DNA of 63,904 nucleotides from an uncultured Porphyromonadaceae bacterium. GTDB taxonomy: Bacteria > Bacteroidota > Bacteroidia > Bacteroidales > Muribaculaceae. The translations under genes were made by a program, and so were the position numbers. The notes under the pieces were generated by a model. The model was given only the letters and a program-made list of their open reading frames with translations, was not told the DNA's origin and searched no databases. Of the stretch, positions 7,380 to 18,290 are shown in pieces (position 1 is the stretch's first letter; every line of letters begins with the position of its first letter). Where the stretch lies: NCBI GenBank assembly GCA_947175215.1, contig CAMWLR010000004.1, positions 1-63,904 of the forward strand, in the 5' to 3' direction.

Positions 7380-9686
7380 TTAAAATGGATACCCGATGGC
7401 GAGGTGAAAGGCGAGGGAGTTCTTGAATGAGGTCATATTATAATAACCTTTCTTGCCGGTGTCGTAGGGAGCGTGGATGCCGATACCGAGGTCGGCGCGC
7501 AAGATGAGCATCGAGATGTCAAAGCGCAGGCCGACACCGGTGCCGAGGGCTATCTCCTTGAGGAATGTCGAGGCTTTGATCTCGCCGCCGGGGCGCAGGG
7601 GGTCTTTCTTGAGCAGCCATACGTTACCGGCATCAAGGAATACGGCGCCGTGCAGCGGGCCGATGATAGGGAAACGATACTCAGTGTTAAGTTCGAGTTT
7701 GAATGTACCGGTCTGGTCAAAATATCCGTTGCGTTGGTCTTCGGGAGCGCGGTAAGAGCCAGGGCCGAGTTCGCGCACCGTCCACGCTCTGATAGAGTTG
7801 GCACCACCGACATAAAACTGCTCGGCATAAGGCACTTGCGATGAGTTGCCGTAAGCGTGTGCCGCACCGATGGCCGCACGGCTCACCAGCCAGTTGTCGC
7901 CCCACAGACGACGACCGTAAACGAGCTGTGTCGTACCTTTGATAAATTGCGAGAAAGGTGTACCGAAGAGTTTCTTCTCTCCGTGCCTCCCGCAAAGCTC
8001 ATAGATCGACCAGAAGAGGTTACCGGCCTCCTGAACGGTGAATGTCCAGTTGAGGTTGTTATCTGGCCCGTAGTTGCGGTCGAATGTGTATGTATAGCTC
8101 AGCTGCGGGATATACTGGCTCATAAAACTCAGGGCGATAGCGGGGTTCTGGGCTATTATCGAGTCAAACTCCTCGGTGGTCTTCATCAGCTTGGTATAGG
8201 TGAGCTTAAACGGGGTGAGGCTGTGTGACGAGTATCTCGACGACTGCCACTCATAGCTGAATCCGGCGTTAAACTGGGCCATCTTGAAGTAATGCGGGCG
8301 GTTGAGCACGTCGGCATTGAGCGAGAAGCGTGTCCAGTTGAGGTTGCGGTTACGGCGCTTGATAAAGCCGGGGGCGAGCATACGCGGCACCGCCAGCGAG
8401 GCGTTGACGCCGAACTCATATGAGTTAAACAGCGATGACGCCCCCTTGCCCGTCTGCCACTCATAGCTACCCGTGAGGGTGACGTTGAGCTGCTCGCCGC
8501 CGCCAAAGAGGTTGCGGTTAGTGATACCCAGGCTGATACCCGGGCCGAGATAACTGTTTGACTTGGAGCTGGCGTTGATTTCGGCCGAGAACTCAAGAGG
8601 AGTGTCAAACGTACACCCGATCTCGACATTGAGTGTCGGCTCGGTGGCGGTGGTGTCGGGGCGCACATCTATGTTGATGGCGTTGAAGATACCCAGTCGC
8701 GACAGACGCGTCTGCGTCGAGTTCATCTGGCGCACGGTGAAGTAGCGCCCCTTGCGCATGGTGACGCATTCAGGCATCAGGGCGGTGCGGAACCGCGAGG
8801 GCTTCATCTGTATCAGCGTCCCCCTCGATGTCTCGATCGTATCTGGCTCACCGCCACCCTGGTTGCGGAACACATACATGGTCACATCACCCGTCTTGTA
8901 TCGCTTTATCATGCCCGAGGGGATATTTGAGGCAAGCATCAGACGCAGAGCTATCTTCATCGGGTCTTGCACCGAGTCGGCGAGATACTCGACAAAGTCG
9001 CCGCGGAAGTAGTAGTAACCCTTGTTGCGCATAGCGTTGGCTATGCGTGTACGTGACAACGCCAGCGAGTCTACGCAATAGCGCGAACCAACCCTCAGAT
9101 AAGGGTCGCGGGCGGCGATAGAGTCTATCAGATGGTTGAGCACGCAGGTATCGGGCAGCATCTCGATCGAGCTGAGGGTATAGGCCGGCCCGGTCTCGAC
9201 ATTATATTGTATACGGGCTTTCTTGGGATTCTTACCCTGAACAAGCGAATATGACGAGCCGCCGCGGAAGTATCCGTTATTCTCGAGAATCTCATCCAAC
9301 ATCCTGACTCTCGCCTCGGGACGTACATCGCTGACAAGCACCGGCTCTGTCACGAGCATATCATAGAGCCAGTGTTTGATACCTTTGCCCGGATCGTCCC
9401 AATTGTTCCACACCCACAACCCCACGGGGAAGGGCCATCTGAGCGACGGCGACCCGAAGATGGCGTTGTTGGGCGCGACATTGACCGCACCGCTCAGCTC
9501 GCTTGTCACCGCCTCGGGTGCCTTGGAGCCGTCGGGGGTCTTGACCTCGATACTTTTGAGACCGGTATAGAGCATCTCGCCGTCAGGGATACGGCGGGTG
9601 GTCGAGCAGGCTGCCATGAACACCGCGAGCAGTGCCGCCACGACACCTCTGACCGTCAATTGTCTGTATTTGCTGAATGTTGTCAT
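7380..9686 (-). CDS. tamL: TamL-like Omp85-family outer-membrane lipoprotein
   Basis: Outer-membrane half of the translocation and assembly module in Bacteroidetes, where the TamA-type Omp85 barrel is a lipoprotein (TamL). The signal peptide ends in MAAC (Cys27). POTRA-like repeats fill the N-terminal half. The C-terminal 16-strand surface-antigen barrel has an SIRAW motif near residue 645 (the VRGY/F loop-6 equivalent) and ends in a terminal Phe, as outer-membrane barrels do. 768 residues suits TamL. Its start overlaps the tamB stop by four bases, which points to translational coupling and supports the pairing. Confidence 0.88.
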   Translation of the reverse strand: MTTFSKYRQLTVRGVVAALLAVFMAACSTTRRIPDGEMLYTGLKSIEVKTPDGSKAPEAVTSELSGAVNVAPNNAIFGSPSLRWPFPVGLWVWNNWDDPGKGIKHWLYDMLVTEPVLVSDVRPEARVRMLDEILENNGYFRGGSSYSLVQGKNPKKARIQYNVETGPAYTLSSIEMLPDTCVLNHLIDSIAARDPYLRVGSRYCVDSLALSRTRIANAMRNKGYYYFRGDFVEYLADSVQDPMKIALRLMLASNIPSGMIKRYKTGDVTMYVFRNQGGGEPDTIETSRGTLIQMKPSRFRTALMPECVTMRKGRYFTVRQMNSTQTRLSRLGIFNAINIDVRPDTTATEPTLNVEIGCTFDTPLEFSAEINASSKSNSYLGPGISLGITNRNLFGGGEQLNVTLTGSYEWQTGKGASSLFNSYEFGVNASLAVPRMLAPGFIKRRNRNLNWTRFSLNADVLNRPHYFKMAQFNAGFSYEWQSSRYSSHSLTPFKLTYTKLMKTTEEFDSIIAQNPAIALSFMSQYIPQLSYTYTFDRNYGPDNNLNWTFTVQEAGNLFWSIYELCGRHGEKKLFGTPFSQFIKGTTQLVYGRRLWGDNWLVSRAAIGAAHAYGNSSQVPYAEQFYVGGANSIRAWTVRELGPGSYRAPEDQRNGYFDQTGTFKLELNTEYRFPIIGPLHGAVFLDAGNVWLLKKDPLRPGGEIKASTFLKEIALGTGVGLRFDISMLILRADLGIGIHAPYDTGKKGYYNMTSFKNSLAFHLAIGYPF

Positions 9687-12600
9687 TGAGGTGCCTCCTC
9701 TTTATTACGTTGACGATAGCGGCGGAAAATATCCTTAAGCGTATGTATCTTCTTTTTGTAGACAAAACCGACACCGGTCTGGGTGATCTCACCCTCGAGT
9801 ATTGACTCATAACCCGTGTGGCGGAAAAGTTTGACATACATCGTACCCTGGGGGTTGAGCAGATACTCAAACGAGATGTCGGCGATGAGATTCTGGGCAA
9901 AGTTCTCGTCGGCGTCGGCATCGGTGGTGTAATTACCGCCGACAACGATCTTAAACCTGTCGTCAAACAGCGACTTGCTCACGCGGTAGCTGTATGACAT
10001 GGCCGTCGAGTTGACACCGTCACGGGTGCGGTCGAGCTGATCGATACCAAACGATATGTCGACACCCTTGATGGCCGATGAGGCGATGTTGTTGAGCTGA
10101 CTCTCGAGGAACGTGTAGAGCGGGTTACCCATCGTCGAGGCCTTTGTTCCCGGCCCGGTATAGCTGCCATAGAGCAGCAGGTTCATCGCCTGGTTGGCCC
10201 TCTGGTCGGGGCTCATAGACTGTATCTCATTCTGCACCGTGAGGTCATCGGGGGTCGAGAGGTCAAAGACGATGTTCATATTCTCGAGCGTACCGGTCAC
10301 GTTGAGGGCCACGTCAAATGTCGCCATACGTGAGTTGCCGTCAGTGTTGACATTAGCCTTGATCTCGTCATAGGCGTGTAGATTGAGCGTGGGGTTTAGC
10401 ATCTGCCCGTTAAAGATGATATTGCTGCCATCCTTGATATGGAACAGTTTCTCAGACAGCACCGGGGGCATGCCGTAGCGCACAAATCCCTGATTGAGGT
10501 CGATGCGGCCGGTGACACGCTCGTCACCGAGATAGTCAGATGAGTAGTTGATGCGGCCCGAGGCCTGTATCTGGGCGCGGTTCTTACCGTCGGCCGAGAG
10601 GTCGACGGCGATGGTCGACCCTGACTCGATCTCGAGTGTCGCGTCGAGATTGAGCACCATGCCGGGGTTGACGATCGAGTCGGCCATAGCCACGGCGGCG
10701 GTGTCGTTAAAGTTGACAAACTTGACCATCTCGGCATTGCTGCGCGAGGCCAGCGCCGACTGCACGTCGGGGATGACGTATGTGACATTTGTGCCCGCCA
10801 ATATCTTGAGGAACGCCTTGACGTTGAGATAGCGGGCCAGCGAACCCTTGACAGTAGCGTTGAGATCGATATATGCCTTGCCGTAGACATCCTGCCCCTT
10901 CTTGCGCTTCGAGCCCACGAGCTGGGTGTTCTCGGCGTTCATGCTCAGGTTGAGACGTATGTCGGCCAGCGAGGTGATGTCGGCCGTGCCGTCGATGGTG
11001 AGCGGATTCTCATTCACGGCGGTTATGGCATATTTGTCAAATGTCACGAGATTATCCTTAACCGGAATCTTCACGTCTGAGAATGTTAACTCTGACCCGA
11101 GCATCTCGACATCAATGGCTGTCGAGTCAAACTGCACCCAACCGTTAAACAGTGGCGCAGTCATGTCGCCGGTGACATCCATCTCGCCGTTGAGCATACC
11201 GTGCAGCCGCGCCGTACCTTTGGGCAGGAACGGGTTGACAACCGACAGCGGGAAATGTATCATCTTGAAATCGAGCATAAACGGATTGATGGCTGTCGAG
11301 TCGTTGAGGTTACCCGAGGCGGTGATGGTCTTTACTCCGTCGACCATCAGGGTGGTGGTGGCGCGGATCGTACCGGCGGCATTGGTGGTCAACCCTAACT
11401 CAAGATCAAAGTCGCCGACCTTGTCACGGCCATAATACAGGTCTGACAGCGATACCGTGCCCTCACCGTCGAGAAACTGCTTGCCGTAACTGATCTTCAT
11501 GTCAGCCGACAGGTCACCCTTGATCGGGGGCGCAAACGGGTTGATGGCGATCCAGTCTTGTATCTTGAGGTCTGAGATCTGCAACCTGATGTCATCGGCA
11601 TTGCTCAGCGAGTCATTATTCTCGGTGAACAGACGCAGCGACGAGGCGTCACCCTTGAGGTCGATATTTGCCCCGATACGGCCATTGGCCATATTGTAGG
11701 ATATGTAGTTGTCGCGGTTTATCTCCCAGTTCTGATAACCGATGACAGGGTGATAAGGCACGAAACGCAGGGTGAATGTGTCAGCATCGGGCATCGTGAT
11801 GACCGAACCGAAACTAAACCCGGTCTCCTCCTGGATATTCTTCTGGTTAAACAGCAACGAAAACTTGTCTTTACCGATAAATCCCTTGGCGTCGACAAAC
11901 GCAAACTGGTCAAATGTGCCGGGCCGGTTATTGATCGACAGCGTATAGAAGAGAATCTCCTCGCGCTGGTGCATGTCAAACGCAATCGAGTCGAGACGCG
12001 TCTGACCTGACACCAGACCGTTGACAGTGGCAGAGGCCGAGATCAGCGAGTCGTTGGCTAACTTGACGTCAAGTTGGTCAAAACTGATGTCGCTGTCAAG
12101 CAGATAGCTCGACAGTATGTTGTTTGGCCCGGCATTGAGGGTGACCTCAAGCGGGGGCAGGGCGTGCTGTATCGAGTCGACAAACAGCTGTCGGGCCTTC
12201 ATCGACCGGTCGAGAAGTTGTGTGGTGGCATCTACGCGCGCCAGCAGCGTGTCGAGACTTGTCGGTGAATAAGCCTTGAGGCAGAGGTCACCGTTGTCGA
12301 CATCGAGCATCGTGCGGGTCGAGTCGGTAGCGACTTGGGCGAGGATACCCGAGGCATTGACCGTGCCGCCGGGCATACGCCAATACAGGTGGCTGACATT
12401 GATGTCGGCATCGACCGACATCGGGGTGGTTGTGGTGACACGTTTGCGACCCACGCGGGTGACATGGGTTTTGGGGAGGGTGAACGCAGCCCTACCCGTG
12501 AGGGTTACCGACCCTTGGGCCACGGTGTCAGACAGATGCAGTACCTCAAGGTCGATATTGCGGACATCGCCGTCAAAATCCCATCTGAGGGTGTCACCCG

Positions 12601-14485
12601 TCAGGTTACCACCCGCCTCGAGGGTGAATGCGGCTGCGCGGTTACCCGATACGGCTTTGATGCGGGCGTTACCCTGCGAGAGACCGACATCGGCGGTGAT
12701 GTTTTCGTATGGCTTACCCTGATACTCTACATGGCGCAGGTCTAACGATGCCTGCATGGCGGTCGACGCGCTGAACGGGTCGAGCCCCTCGCCGTCGAGA
12801 TCGAGCGATGCGGTGATGTCGCTGACACCCAGACCGGGGAGAATTTTCTGTAACGGGAACTTATTGGCATCCAGGCTCAGACGGTAACCATTGACCTTGT
12901 TGTGCCACTCGCCGTCGAGAGCGACCGATCCGTCGGCGGCCGTGGCACGCAGATCGGCGGCTATGTCACCGCGGTTGAGATTCACCCCGCCATCGAGTGT
13001 CATCGGTGGAATGTTGATCTCGCGGGCCAGACGGGCATCCATCAGTGTGGGTTTGAGGAATGAGCCGTCGGGCATAGAACCCTCGATCTCAAGTTCACCG
13101 ACGGCGCGGTCGAGATCGGTGATATTGCGCAGACGGCCCGAGGCCCCGATGCTGAGATGACGAGGCAGGCTGACCGAAATCTCGCGGGCGTTGATATCGG
13201 CCATCGAGCCCGAGACATCGGCGCGCAGACGCAACGGCACACCGCGCGGCAACCCGGCAGCTATCGGAGCCATCGCCGCCGGCACTAAACGGCGTATGTC
13301 GTCATTGCTGATGTCGCCGGTCAGATCTAACATAAAGGGTAGGTTGTCGGCCGATACGTTTTTTGCGTCAGCCGGTGCCATACCCATCATAGCAGTCAGC
13401 GATATTGTCGAGGTGGGGGTGGTCAGCTCCATCCCGGTGGCGTCGAGTCTGACCGAATCCATGTCAAACAGGCCGGTGAGTTTGAGGGGGATACCACAAC
13501 GCTCGCGTGCCTTGATATAGGTGATGGGGGCGTGCACGGCTGTGCCGCGGTTCATAAACGAGTCTATGCGTATGGCGATCTCGTCGGCACGGATATAGCT
13601 CAGGTCAAAATTTTCGGTCAGGGGGGTGTAACCGTCCATGGCATACAGTGCCTGCGAACGGTCGAGCGAGATAAGGCCGCAGGTGACAGTCCAGGGGAGG
13701 GTGGCGGTGGTGTCAACCGGCATCTCGGGCACGGGATGTGCGGCCAGGAACGCGGGTGTGGGATAGATATACCGCGCGTCGACATCATTGATCTTTATCT
13801 CCTCGACCTTGACGGTATTATAGCGCATATCGACATCGGTGCCGATCAGCTCGCCGTCACCGAGATAGCAGTTGAGGTCGGTGATGGTGGGGAAATAGGT
13901 CATGTTATAGTCGAGGCGCTTGATAGTGCCTTTGTTGAGAGTCACATGCCAGTTGACAGGTACCGAGTCATTAACAACCGGTTTGGGGACGGTGTCGGGG
14001 CGCAGGGCCATATCCACCTTACCGCTGTCGACTGCCAGCGAGGCGATGGCGACACGCTGACCCGACAGGTGCACGCGGGCATCGGTGAGGCGTGCCTGCT
14101 CGAGACGGGCGTTCATATACATGGCCGAGTCGGGTGTACCCAATATCAGGTCCGCGCCGTCGAGGGCGACATTGTTGACCACGATCTCACCGGTCAGCAG
14201 CGGCATGACCGACACATCGAGGGCGGCGTGGCCGGCGGCGACCTCCATCCCGGGGGTCTTCATCGCCAATGAGTCGACTGTCAGATCGAGGGGAAACCCT
14301 AACCGCAGTTTACCCACAGAGATCTCCATCTCGCCGGGCTTGTTGATCATCTTGAGCACCCGGGGCACGGCAAAATCCTGTACCGGTGGCAGATACAACA
14401 GCACGACAAGTAACACCACCAGGCCGACAAGACCCAGAAGCGTCCACAAGAGCGATTTGAAAAAAATTCTGACGGCTTTTTTCAC
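9683..14485 (-). CDS. tamB: Translocation and assembly module protein TamB (AsmA-like, DUF490)
   Basis: Very long periplasm-spanning protein (1600 residues) anchored by one N-terminal membrane helix (about residues 10-32). The body is a run of beta-strand repeats of the AsmA/TamB groove fold, and the C-terminal 350 residues carry the DUF490 domain. Family members are known for outer-membrane protein assembly and for bridging phospholipids to the outer membrane. The gene precedes and overlaps tamL. A -7 box (TATGTTTG on the minus strand) lies 35 bases upstream of the start. Confidence 0.9.
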   Translation of the reverse strand: MKKAVRIFFKSLLWTLLGLVGLVVLLVVLLYLPPVQDFAVPRVLKMINKPGEMEISVGKLRLGFPLDLTVDSLAMKTPGMEVAAGHAALDVSVMPLLTGEIVVNNVALDGADLILGTPDSAMYMNARLEQARLTDARVHLSGQRVAIASLAVDSGKVDMALRPDTVPKPVVNDSVPVNWHVTLNKGTIKRLDYNMTYFPTITDLNCYLGDGELIGTDVDMRYNTVKVEEIKINDVDARYIYPTPAFLAAHPVPEMPVDTTATLPWTVTCGLISLDRSQALYAMDGYTPLTENFDLSYIRADEIAIRIDSFMNRGTAVHAPITYIKARERCGIPLKLTGLFDMDSVRLDATGMELTTPTSTISLTAMMGMAPADAKNVSADNLPFMLDLTGDISNDDIRRLVPAAMAPIAAGLPRGVPLRLRADVSGSMADINAREISVSLPRHLSIGASGRLRNITDLDRAVGELEIEGSMPDGSFLKPTLMDARLAREINIPPMTLDGGVNLNRGDIAADLRATAADGSVALDGEWHNKVNGYRLSLDANKFPLQKILPGLGVSDITASLDLDGEGLDPFSASTAMQASLDLRHVEYQGKPYENITADVGLSQGNARIKAVSGNRAAAFTLEAGGNLTGDTLRWDFDGDVRNIDLEVLHLSDTVAQGSVTLTGRAAFTLPKTHVTRVGRKRVTTTTPMSVDADINVSHLYWRMPGGTVNASGILAQVATDSTRTMLDVDNGDLCLKAYSPTSLDTLLARVDATTQLLDRSMKARQLFVDSIQHALPPLEVTLNAGPNNILSSYLLDSDISFDQLDVKLANDSLISASATVNGLVSGQTRLDSIAFDMHQREEILFYTLSINNRPGTFDQFAFVDAKGFIGKDKFSLLFNQKNIQEETGFSFGSVITMPDADTFTLRFVPYHPVIGYQNWEINRDNYISYNMANGRIGANIDLKGDASSLRLFTENNDSLSNADDIRLQISDLKIQDWIAINPFAPPIKGDLSADMKISYGKQFLDGEGTVSLSDLYYGRDKVGDFDLELGLTTNAAGTIRATTTLMVDGVKTITASGNLNDSTAINPFMLDFKMIHFPLSVVNPFLPKGTARLHGMLNGEMDVTGDMTAPLFNGWVQFDSTAIDVEMLGSELTFSDVKIPVKDNLVTFDKYAITAVNENPLTIDGTADITSLADIRLNLSMNAENTQLVGSKRKKGQDVYGKAYIDLNATVKGSLARYLNVKAFLKILAGTNVTYVIPDVQSALASRSNAEMVKFVNFNDTAAVAMADSIVNPGMVLNLDATLEIESGSTIAVDLSADGKNRAQIQASGRINYSSDYLGDERVTGRIDLNQGFVRYGMPPVLSEKLFHIKDGSNIIFNGQMLNPTLNLHAYDEIKANVNTDGNSRMATFDVALNVTGTLENMNIVFDLSTPDDLTVQNEIQSMSPDQRANQAMNLLLYGSYTGPGTKASTMGNPLYTFLESQLNNIASSAIKGVDISFGIDQLDRTRDGVNSTAMSYSYRVSKSLFDDRFKIVVGGNYTTDADADENFAQNLIADISFEYLLNPQGTMYVKLFRHTGYESILEGEITQTGVGFVYKKKIHTLKDIFRRYRQRNKEEAPQ

Positions 14486-14519
14486 AGCCTATCTCATTAA
14501 ACAGATGAAACCTGATTTA

Positions 14520-14527
14520 CAAACATA
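14520..14527 (-). promoter_or_regulatory. Promoter -7 box of tamB-tamL
   Basis: TATGTTTG on the minus strand matches TAnnTTTG and would start transcription near 14514, about 29 bases before tamB. No good -33 element is visible, so read-through from the lipid kinase gene may also supply transcript. Confidence 0.45.
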
Positions 14528-14593
14528 CGACCCGAGCCGATGGTTTACCACACGACTGAGATTTTTACCGACGCCTGAGATCGGCTCTCTCAC

Positions 14594-15559
14594 TCAATGT
14601 CCCTCGATGAGATGCTTGATCGACAGACCGGCCCCTTTGAAGAACTCTTGCAACGGGGTGATCACCGGGGTGAAACGGTGGGTGGCATCGGGGGTGAAGA
14701 TTTTCAGCGCTCCGTGATGGCATTTTACGTCGAGTATATCATCCATCATCATCGGCTCGCCGTCGATATGTGCTTCGCCGGCGGCGTTGCGGTATATCAC
14801 GCAGGCCGGGGCGCGGAATGTATGCACCATAGTGTTCTTGTTGATATACCCGGTGAAGATGTCCATACCCATGACGGCGGCGTCGATGGCCGTGCCGCTG
14901 TGCACGATGGTGATGTCGAGCAGACCGTCGGTAATGCTCGCCTCGGGGGCGATATAGGCGTTGTTTCCCCACTGCGAGGCGTTGCAGACGGCGATCAGGA
15001 ATGCTTTCTCGGTGAGCAGTTTGCCGTTGGCCGACACGGTGTAGGTCTGGGGGCGATACTGCACATACTCAGAGATGGCGCTCTTGATATACGACAACAT
15101 TCCGCGGCGGCTCTGACGGGCGAAACGGTGGCTGACGGCGGCGTCAAACCCCATGCCGAAGGTGCAGAAAAACGGCCGGCCGTTGACCGTGCCATAGTCT
15201 GACTCGACCACATTGTCTGATGCTATCACCTTGAGGGCGGCGGCGATGTCGACCGGTATCTGCAAGTGACGGGCCAGCCCGTTGCCCGACCCCGCCGGGA
15301 GTATCCCCAGGGCGGTGTCGGTCGAGCAGAGCGCCCGCGCGGTCTCGTTGACGGTGCCGTCACCGCCGCAGGCGAGCACGCCGTAATACCCTTTGCTGAC
15401 GGCCTCGCCGGCCAGACGTGTGGCATCGCCGCGTGCGCCGGTATGGCGCACGTCGACCTCATGGCCGCACTCCTCCATGGCCCGGCAGACCATCTCGGTC
15501 ACCCCTTTTTTAGAGCCGGTGCCCGATATCGGGTTGATGATGAGCATTAACTTGGCCAT
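14594..15559 (-). CDS. Diacylglycerol/lipid kinase family protein (DagK/YegS type)
   Basis: Soluble or peripheral enzyme that phosphorylates a lipid alcohol such as diacylglycerol, recycling it to phospholipid synthesis. The catalytic domain shows the NPISGTGSKK nucleotide site at residues 11-20, the hallmark GGDGTVNE, and the AGSGNGLARH motif; the beta-sandwich C-terminal domain follows. 321 residues is normal. It lies 10 bases after tyrS and is probably in one transcript with aspC and tyrS. The exact lipid substrate cannot be read from sequence. Confidence 0.88.
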   Translation of the reverse strand: MAKLMLIINPISGTGSKKGVTEMVCRAMEECGHEVDVRHTGARGDATRLAGEAVSKGYYGVLACGGDGTVNETARALCSTDTALGILPAGSGNGLARHLQIPVDIAAALKVIASDNVVESDYGTVNGRPFFCTFGMGFDAAVSHRFARQSRRGMLSYIKSAISEYVQYRPQTYTVSANGKLLTEKAFLIAVCNASQWGNNAYIAPEASITDGLLDITIVHSGTAIDAAVMGMDIFTGYINKNTMVHTFRAPACVIYRNAAGEAHIDGEPMMMDDILDVKCHHGALKIFTPDATHRFTPVITPLQEFFKGAGLSIKHLIEGH

Positions 15560-15569
15560 CGGCGCGGAG

Positions 15570-16868
15570 TCAGTCTGTTACTTTGAGCAGAGTATAGTTT
15601 TTCTTACCTTTCTGCACCAGTATATAGCGGTCGTTGAGCAGCATCGTCTCATCGGCGGGGGCGTAGGGGTCGGCCACTTTCTCTTTGTTGATGGCGAAGC
15701 CTCCACCCTGGGCGAGTTTGCGCAGCTCACCTTTTGAGGCGAACACAGGCGCATGGTCGACAAGCAGATCGGCGAGCTTGACGTTATCCTTGATCAGCTG
15801 ACGGGGCACCTCAAAGCATGGTACGCCGTCAAAGACGGCCAGCAGCGTGGGCTCGTCGATTTTGTGCAGGGCGTCGGTGGCTTTGTTGCTGAACAGTATC
15901 TGCGATGCCTCGACGGCCATCTCGTAATCTTTGGCCGAGTGCACCATGGTGGTGATCTCTTTGGCCAGACGTTTCTGCAGGGGGCGCTGACCGGGATCGG
16001 CTTTCTGTTGCTCGATGAGTGCGTCTATCTCCTCTTTGTCGAGGATGGTGAAGATCTTGATATATTTCTCGGCGTCGGCGTCGCTGACGTTGAGCCAGAA
16101 CTGATAGAACTGGTAGGGGGTGGTGCGGGCCGGGTCGAGCCATACGTTGCCGCTCTCGGTCTTGCCGAACTTGCCGCCGTCGGCTTTGGTGATCAGGGGG
16201 CAGGTCAGGGCGTAGGCGTCGTCACCCCCGGCGATGCGGCGTATCAGCTCTGTGCCGGTGGTGATGTTACCCCATTGGTCTGAGCCGCCGAGCTGCAGGT
16301 GGCAGTCGTTATTCTGATAGAGGTAGAGGAAGTCATAACCCTGCAACAACTGATATGAGAACTCGGTGAATGACATTCCCTGGCCCGACTCGCCCGAGAG
16401 GCGTTTCTTGACCGAGTCTTTGGCCATCATGTAGTTGACGGTGATGCACTTGCCGATCTCGCGGATAAAGTCGAGAAAGCCGAAGTCCTTCATCCAGTCA
16501 TAATTGTTGACGAGGATGGCAGCGTTGGGGGCGTCAGAGTCAAAGTCGAGGAATTTGGCGAGCTGTTTTTTGATGCACTCCTGATTGTGGCGCAGGGTCT
16601 CTACATCGAGCAGCTTGCGCTCCTGGCTCTTCATCGAGGGGTCACCGATCATGCCGGTGGCGCCACCTACCAGGGCGATGGGTTTGTGGCCCGAGCGCTG
16701 GAAGTGCTTGAGCATCATCACACCCACAAGGTGACCGATATGCAGCGAGTCGGCGGTGGGATCGATTCCGAGGTATGCGCTTGTCATACCCTTTTTGAGA
16801 TATTCGTCAGTACCGGGCATCGACTGATGTATCATGCCGCGCCAGGTGAGTTCGTCAATAAAATTCAT
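15570..16868 (-). CDS. tyrS: Tyrosyl-tRNA synthetase
   Basis: Charges tRNA-Tyr. Class I synthetase with the HIGH signature at 43-46 and a KFGKT version of the KMSKS loop near residue 230. The C-terminal S4 RNA-binding domain (about 350-420) is of the bacterial TyrRS type. 432 residues is the expected length. It sits 33 bases after the aminotransferase gene and 10 before the lipid kinase gene. No T-box or other leader control is visible. Confidence 0.97.
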   Translation of the reverse strand: MNFIDELTWRGMIHQSMPGTDEYLKKGMTSAYLGIDPTADSLHIGHLVGVMMLKHFQRSGHKPIALVGGATGMIGDPSMKSQERKLLDVETLRHNQECIKKQLAKFLDFDSDAPNAAILVNNYDWMKDFGFLDFIREIGKCITVNYMMAKDSVKKRLSGESGQGMSFTEFSYQLLQGYDFLYLYQNNDCHLQLGGSDQWGNITTGTELIRRIAGGDDAYALTCPLITKADGGKFGKTESGNVWLDPARTTPYQFYQFWLNVSDADAEKYIKIFTILDKEEIDALIEQQKADPGQRPLQKRLAKEITTMVHSAKDYEMAVEASQILFSNKATDALHKIDEPTLLAVFDGVPCFEVPRQLIKDNVKLADLLVDHAPVFASKGELRKLAQGGGFAINKEKVADPYAPADETMLLNDRYILVQKGKKNYTLLKVTD

Positions 16869-16901
16869 TATGCTGTATTTGTTGTTTACGTTGGGTTAAT
16901 G

Positions 16902-18131
16902 TCAGACCAGACGCGAGATGGCATCCTTGATGCGAGCCATCGCCTCGCGCAGCTGGTCGTCAGAGGCGGCGTAGCTCAGGCGCAGATAGCCGGGCAGACA
17001 GAATGCCGACCCTGCAACAGTGGCAACGTGGGCCTCCTCGAGCAGATACATCGCCAGGTCGTTGTCTGTGACGATCTCTGTCACCGACACAGTGCCGTCG
17101 GGCATATCGCGGCGCGCGGCTTTACCCAGACAGGCGCTCACGTCGGGGAAGATGTAAAACGCTCCCTGCGGTACATCGAGGCGCCACCCGGGTATCTCGC
17201 GGGCGAGCGCGGTGATCAGGTCGCGGCGGCGACGGAATGCCTCGCACATCTCGACCACACACTCCTGTGACCCGCGATAGGCGGCCTCGGCGGCTTTCTG
17301 GGCTATCGACCCGGTGCCCGAGGTGGTCTGACCCTGCAGTTTGGTGGTAGCCTTGGCGATGTCGAGTGGGCCGGCCATAAACCCGATGCGCCACCCGGTC
17401 ATGGCGTATGCTTTTGACACGCCGTTGACGATGACCAGACGGTCGGCGATCTCGGGGAACTCACCGAATGAGACGTGCCCCTCGGCGGTATAATTGATAT
17501 GTTCGTAGATTTCGTCAGAGAGGATGATGATGCGCGGATACTGCTTTAGCACCTCGACCAGGGCGGCGATTTCGTCACGGGTATAGACCGCGCCCGAGGG
17601 GTTTGAGGGTGAGCAGAGCATCACCATACGTGTCTTGGGGGTGATCGCCCCGGCCAACTGAGCGGGAGTGATCTTGAAGCCCTGCTCCATCGGTGCCGGT
17701 ATCAGCACCGGCTCACCCTCGGCGAGCTTGACCATCTCGACATAGCTGACCCAGGCCGGCACAGGGATGACAACCTCGTCGCCGGCATTGACCGTCGCCA
17801 TTATCACATTGCTCAGGGCCTGCTTGGCACCGGTCGACACCACGATTTGCGCCGGGGTGTAGTCAGCGTGGTTTTCGTTGCGCAGCTTGTCGGCGATCGC
17901 CTCGCGCAGGCTCATATAGCCCGGCACGGGTGAATAGTGGGTAAAGTTGTCATCGATAGCGCGCTTGGCGGCATCCTTGATATGGAGGGGGGTGTCAAAG
18001 TCGGGTTCACCCACCGACAAGTTTACGACATCGACTCCGGCAGCCTTAAGCTCGCTGCTCTTCTGTGACATAGCCAGTGTAGCCGACACGGCCATCTGCC
18101 TGATTCTCTCTGCGATTCTTTGAGTTTCCAT
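16902..18131 (-). CDS. Class I/II pyridoxal-phosphate aminotransferase, aspartate aminotransferase type
   Basis: Cytosolic PLP enzyme of the Ib aspartate aminotransferase group. The N-terminal VNLSVGEPDFDTP segment, CSPSNPSGAVY, LSDEIYEH and the PLP lysine in SKAYAMTGWRIG are all present. 409 residues is normal. It likely interconverts aspartate and oxaloacetate, though prephenate or aromatic substrates are known in this subgroup. It begins the aspC-tyrS-lipid kinase run and has a promoter box 49 bases upstream. Confidence 0.9.
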   Translation of the reverse strand: METQRIAERIRQMAVSATLAMSQKSSELKAAGVDVVNLSVGEPDFDTPLHIKDAAKRAIDDNFTHYSPVPGYMSLREAIADKLRNENHADYTPAQIVVSTGAKQALSNVIMATVNAGDEVVIPVPAWVSYVEMVKLAEGEPVLIPAPMEQGFKITPAQLAGAITPKTRMVMLCSPSNPSGAVYTRDEIAALVEVLKQYPRIIILSDEIYEHINYTAEGHVSFGEFPEIADRLVIVNGVSKAYAMTGWRIGFMAGPLDIAKATTKLQGQTTSGTGSIAQKAAEAAYRGSQECVVEMCEAFRRRRDLITALAREIPGWRLDVPQGAFYIFPDVSACLGKAARRDMPDGTVSVTEIVTDNDLAMYLLEEAHVATVAGSAFCLPGYLRLSYAASDDQLREAMARIKDAISRLV

Positions 18132-18179
18132 AACTTTCAGAATAAATCACCCACTGACGGCAGGGGGCGATAGTTTTCG

Positions 18180-18187
18180 CAAAGTTA
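18180..18187 (-). promoter_or_regulatory. Promoter -7 box of the aminotransferase-tyrS run
   Basis: TAACTTTG on the minus strand matches TAnnTTTG exactly. It implies a leader of about 43 bases. No TTTG is found at the normal -33 spacing. Confidence 0.55.
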
Positions 18188-18290
18188 CATATTATCTGTG
18201 TAATCTCGCTAATCTTTTTGATAAAAGGCTAAAGATAAAATCATCATCTTCAAAAACCGATCTCATGGGACTGTCACCAGAGGAGATGGG

